DNA of 25,194 nucleotides. Source: Sphaeroforma sirkka. Lineage: Eukaryota; Opisthokonta; Ichthyosporea; Ichthyophonida. The position numbers were made by a program, and so were the translations under genes. Positions 23,291 to 25,194 of this stretch are shown here, one piece after another (position 1 is the stretch's first letter; the number at the start of each line of letters is the position of its first letter). The notes under the pieces were generated by a model. The model had not been told where the DNA came from, searched no databases, and saw nothing but the letters and a program-made list of their open reading frames with translations. The stretch spans positions 5,001 through 30,194 of the forward strand of contig LUCW03000830.1 in the NCBI GenBank assembly GCA_001586965.3, read 5' to 3'.

Positions 23291-25084
23291 CCTCCAGTAG
23301 TAGTGCGAGGTTTCTTAGTACTACGCGCAGTATTAGTCTCTACTGCGTTTCGCTTAGTGGGCTGGGTGTAGCTCGTGGTACTAAGTACTCTAGTAGAGGA
23401 ATTGGTATGCTTGTGTACTATCTTCTCAAAGACAGACCAAGGCATAGATCGCAAATCACCATAGGCGATGATGTCATCATTGACTTTCTTAAAGAGGTTA
23501 GCTCCCAGAGTCTCCATCATCTGACAAATTAATAAATATTCGCCAGTATAGGTACGACCACCCATCCGAGTATTCATATGTGTCATATGAGCTAGAGCAC
23601 CTCGAATAGTGGTATCGTTCGCAAAGAACTTGCGAGACTCTAGAAGTTCACGGTCACGTGCATCTTCAAAAAAAAGGTGTTAAGTATATTATCACGCAAC
23701 TGGTGCCAGGGTAGGGCTTTCCAGTTGGGCTCATGAGCCTTCAAGATAGTTCGCCATTCACCTGGCTCACAGAAATGAATAAAGGCATTCATCATCTGCT
23801 TATCCCTAAGGCTGGCAGACTCCTTAAGTTGGTCGAAGGCCTTCAGTGTCTCCACTGTACTCTCATTAGTAGAGAAATCGACCTCAGCCTGCGCGTTACC
23901 TAGCTGCTTTATAAAGCTTGGTTCTAAGTGTTCACGAGGCTCATGCTCAGTGCTACGGGCTGCTAGTGCCAAGATGGTGTCTATTTCCTTTCTCTTGTTA
24001 TCGATTAGATAGCGAATGTTATCCGCTTTCCTATCGTCAAGGTCAGAGTCATTCAATAGACGGTCCTCAAGGACTTGCATACCAGAGCGTAATAGCCTGA
24101 GACGAGTATGTCTGGTTCTCACTTCCTCATCCTCAGGATTAGAGCGGGAACTCTCTAACGAGGTACTGGTGTAGCGATTGCCAAAATCGTGATTACCAGG
24201 GTTAGTTGGCAAATGAGGGTCGATATTACGAGGATGGTAAGCTCATCGAGTTCCATACGATCATATCCTCTGACAGGGTTAGGTTTGTCAAGAGGATGGT
24301 CGATGGTAGCATCAGAGCTATAGAGATTAAATTTTGAAATATTAGCTCTCTCGCCAGTGGTAACTGGCTTAGTGGTAAACATACTGGCTGGTAAACCAGT
24401 AGGTCTCGGGTTCGAAACCCGGCCCGAATTTTTTTTTTCTTCTTCGGTATAGGAAGAATATCAGCCAAGTGGGGACATGATAGAGGGTCCACAACTGCTG
24501 CTGCCGCTAGCTCCTTCAAGAGCGCTTCAGTGCGGTTCAATTGGCGTCGAGATTGAGAGGATCCAACCACTCGTTGTCGAGTTATGGCGTCCTCAGCTTC
24601 GGCCCCAAGATTTGAGCTGAATGGAATGGCTTCTCCATCGATGGCGAAACCGAAATTTTCGGACAGGTCCAATACTTCCTTTTCACGCCGGATTTGTGCT
24701 GGAGTGTCCTTTAGATGTGGAGTTATAATGCCCCCTGACATTCGTATCCACGAATTTTCCAGCCTTTCGACGTTTATCCCCAATATTTGACGGCACGTGG
24801 TCAGGGGCAAGCTGGGGTCCTGAGCTTCACTCCTAGGTGATACACGGACGCTGGCGAGCCTTTCCGCGGTAGTAGATACCTCTTCTTCCAAGGCTTTAGG
24901 ATCCGACGAGTCATCCTCAGAATAATCCTCTGTACCAACCTCAGAATTTGCTTCCCCAACAGTATCCTCGGCAGGCTCAACTCCAGACAGGCTAGGTGTT
25001 TCCACAGGGACCCTCAGGAACCTCGGCAGGCTTAGCAGGCTTAGAGCTAGCGGCTCCTTTGCCTTTAGAAGTACCCTTAGCCAT
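23242..25084 (-). pseudogene. Gag-like region, broken by several one-base shifts and an insertion
   Basis: A start ATG at 25084 (MAKGTSKGKG) opens a Lys/Pro-rich N-terminus. The reading changes frame near 25006-25014 (TCCCTG context) into an acidic region (VGTEDYSEDDSSD), then at a tRNA-like insertion (24358-24430), again near 24231-24236, again at an A8 run on the + strand (23668-23675) and again at the C7 run 23286-23292. Between breaks the translation is coherent: a charged helical part (LDDRKADNIRYLIDNKRKEID) and a Trp-rich part (EPNWKALPWHQLRDNIL) that may correspond to a capsid domain. Most breaks behave like a single missing base. Position, zinc fingers and downstream protease identify it as gag. 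Sequence identity to a known gag family was not recognisable. Confidence 0.7.
24358..24430 (+). pseudogene. tRNA-like (Thr-like) sequence inserted in gag
   Basis: Box A (TGGCTTAGTGG, 24365-24375) and a perfect box B (GGTTCGAAACC, 24409-24419) are spaced 44 bases start to start, as in a tRNA without a long variable arm. The T-arm TCGGG-TTCGAAA-CCCGG pairs fully. The anticodon arm ACTGG...CCAGT pairs with an 8-base loop CTGGTAAA containing GGT (Thr). The acceptor 5' strand does not pair with CCCGAAT and the D-stem has a mismatch, so it is a pseudogene or a tRNA-derived SINE head. A T10 run follows (24429-24438), as for Pol III termination. Antisense, it is read through by the gag frame as KKKKKIRAGFRTRDL. 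Confidence 0.75.
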
Positions 25085-25194
25085 AGTATTTGCTGGATAG
25101 CAAATCGATGTCAGACAGTCTAGAAGCAGTACACTACTGTAACTACTATTTAACTGACTTGATATTTTAGACTGACCGGAGGCCGTATTTCTAC
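25085..25194 (-). other. Untranslated leader / terminal repeat of the retroelement
   Basis: This 110-base segment upstream of the gag ATG ends at the window edge with the right arm (25158-25194) of the 37-bp inverted repeat. No convincing tRNA primer-binding site follows the repeat. The true end of the element lies at or beyond the window edge. Confidence 0.6.

Larger units (their letters stand above)
20325..25194 (-). mobile_element. Degenerate retrotransposon: gag-PR-RT-RH plus DAM-like domain, no integrase seen
   Basis: Reading right to left: a leader (25194-25085), a gag-like region with C-terminal zinc fingers, retropepsin, reverse transcriptase (YLDD), Ty3-type RNase H, then a DAM-like domain as found after RNase H in DIRS-type elements. 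The pol ORF ends at 20325 without integrase or chromodomain. The outermost 37 bases recur inverted at 17742, suggesting inverted rather than direct terminal repeats. That would extend the element to 17742-25194 or beyond. The copy is inactive as written, with several single-base frameshifts. No primer-binding site or polypurine tract was identified with confidence. Alternative: an ordinary Ty3 element whose integrase and 3' LTR were lost. Confidence 0.85.

Overview
This is eukaryotic nuclear DNA. It is AT-rich, carries long (TA)n microsatellites, has a gene with 14 short exons and GT-AG introns, and contains a decayed retrotransposon. No taxonomic marker is present. A MITF/TFE-type bHLH factor, introns of about 100-400 bp and a Ty3-like pol fit a unicellular opisthokont (ichthyosporean-type holozoan or early-diverging fungus). 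That placement is inference only.

Layout. 1-1126: (TA)n, (GAT)n and (AC)n microsatellites. 1127-1500: a GC-richer patch with a short open frame. 1501-6931: mostly AT-rich non-coding DNA with a 64-bp-period tandem duplication (3867-3986), a 188-bp inverted-repeat element (4003-4190), a C-rich degenerate minisatellite (about 5400-5530) and a G-quadruplex-type motif (5753-5809). 6932-13021 (+): one gene for a Gln- and Ser-rich protein of about 1049 residues with a C-terminal bHLH domain of the MITF/TFE type. All 13 introns obey GT-AG and every phase joins without a frame error. 13022-17741: decayed DNA with short coding-like scraps (C2H2-like, zinc-knuckle-like, retropepsin-like). 17742-20324: one arm of a 37-bp inverted repeat, a 157-bp cruciform-like element (19616-19772), a (TA)n run and a small + strand ORF. 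20325-25194 (-): a retrotransposon reading right to left as gag, zinc finger, retropepsin, reverse transcriptase and RNase H, then a DAM-like (DIRS-type) domain instead of an integrase. It is broken by several one-base frameshifts, an in-frame TGA between gag and pol, and a tRNA-like insertion.

The most unusual object is this retroelement. It combines a retropepsin, which DIRS-type elements normally lack, with the DAM-like domain typical of DIRS-type elements. It has no visible integrase, and the last 37 bases of the window recur inverted 7.4 kb away. In the transcription-factor gene, a stop-free 135-nt intron whose length is a multiple of three could encode a hydrophobic insert and deserves a transcript check.
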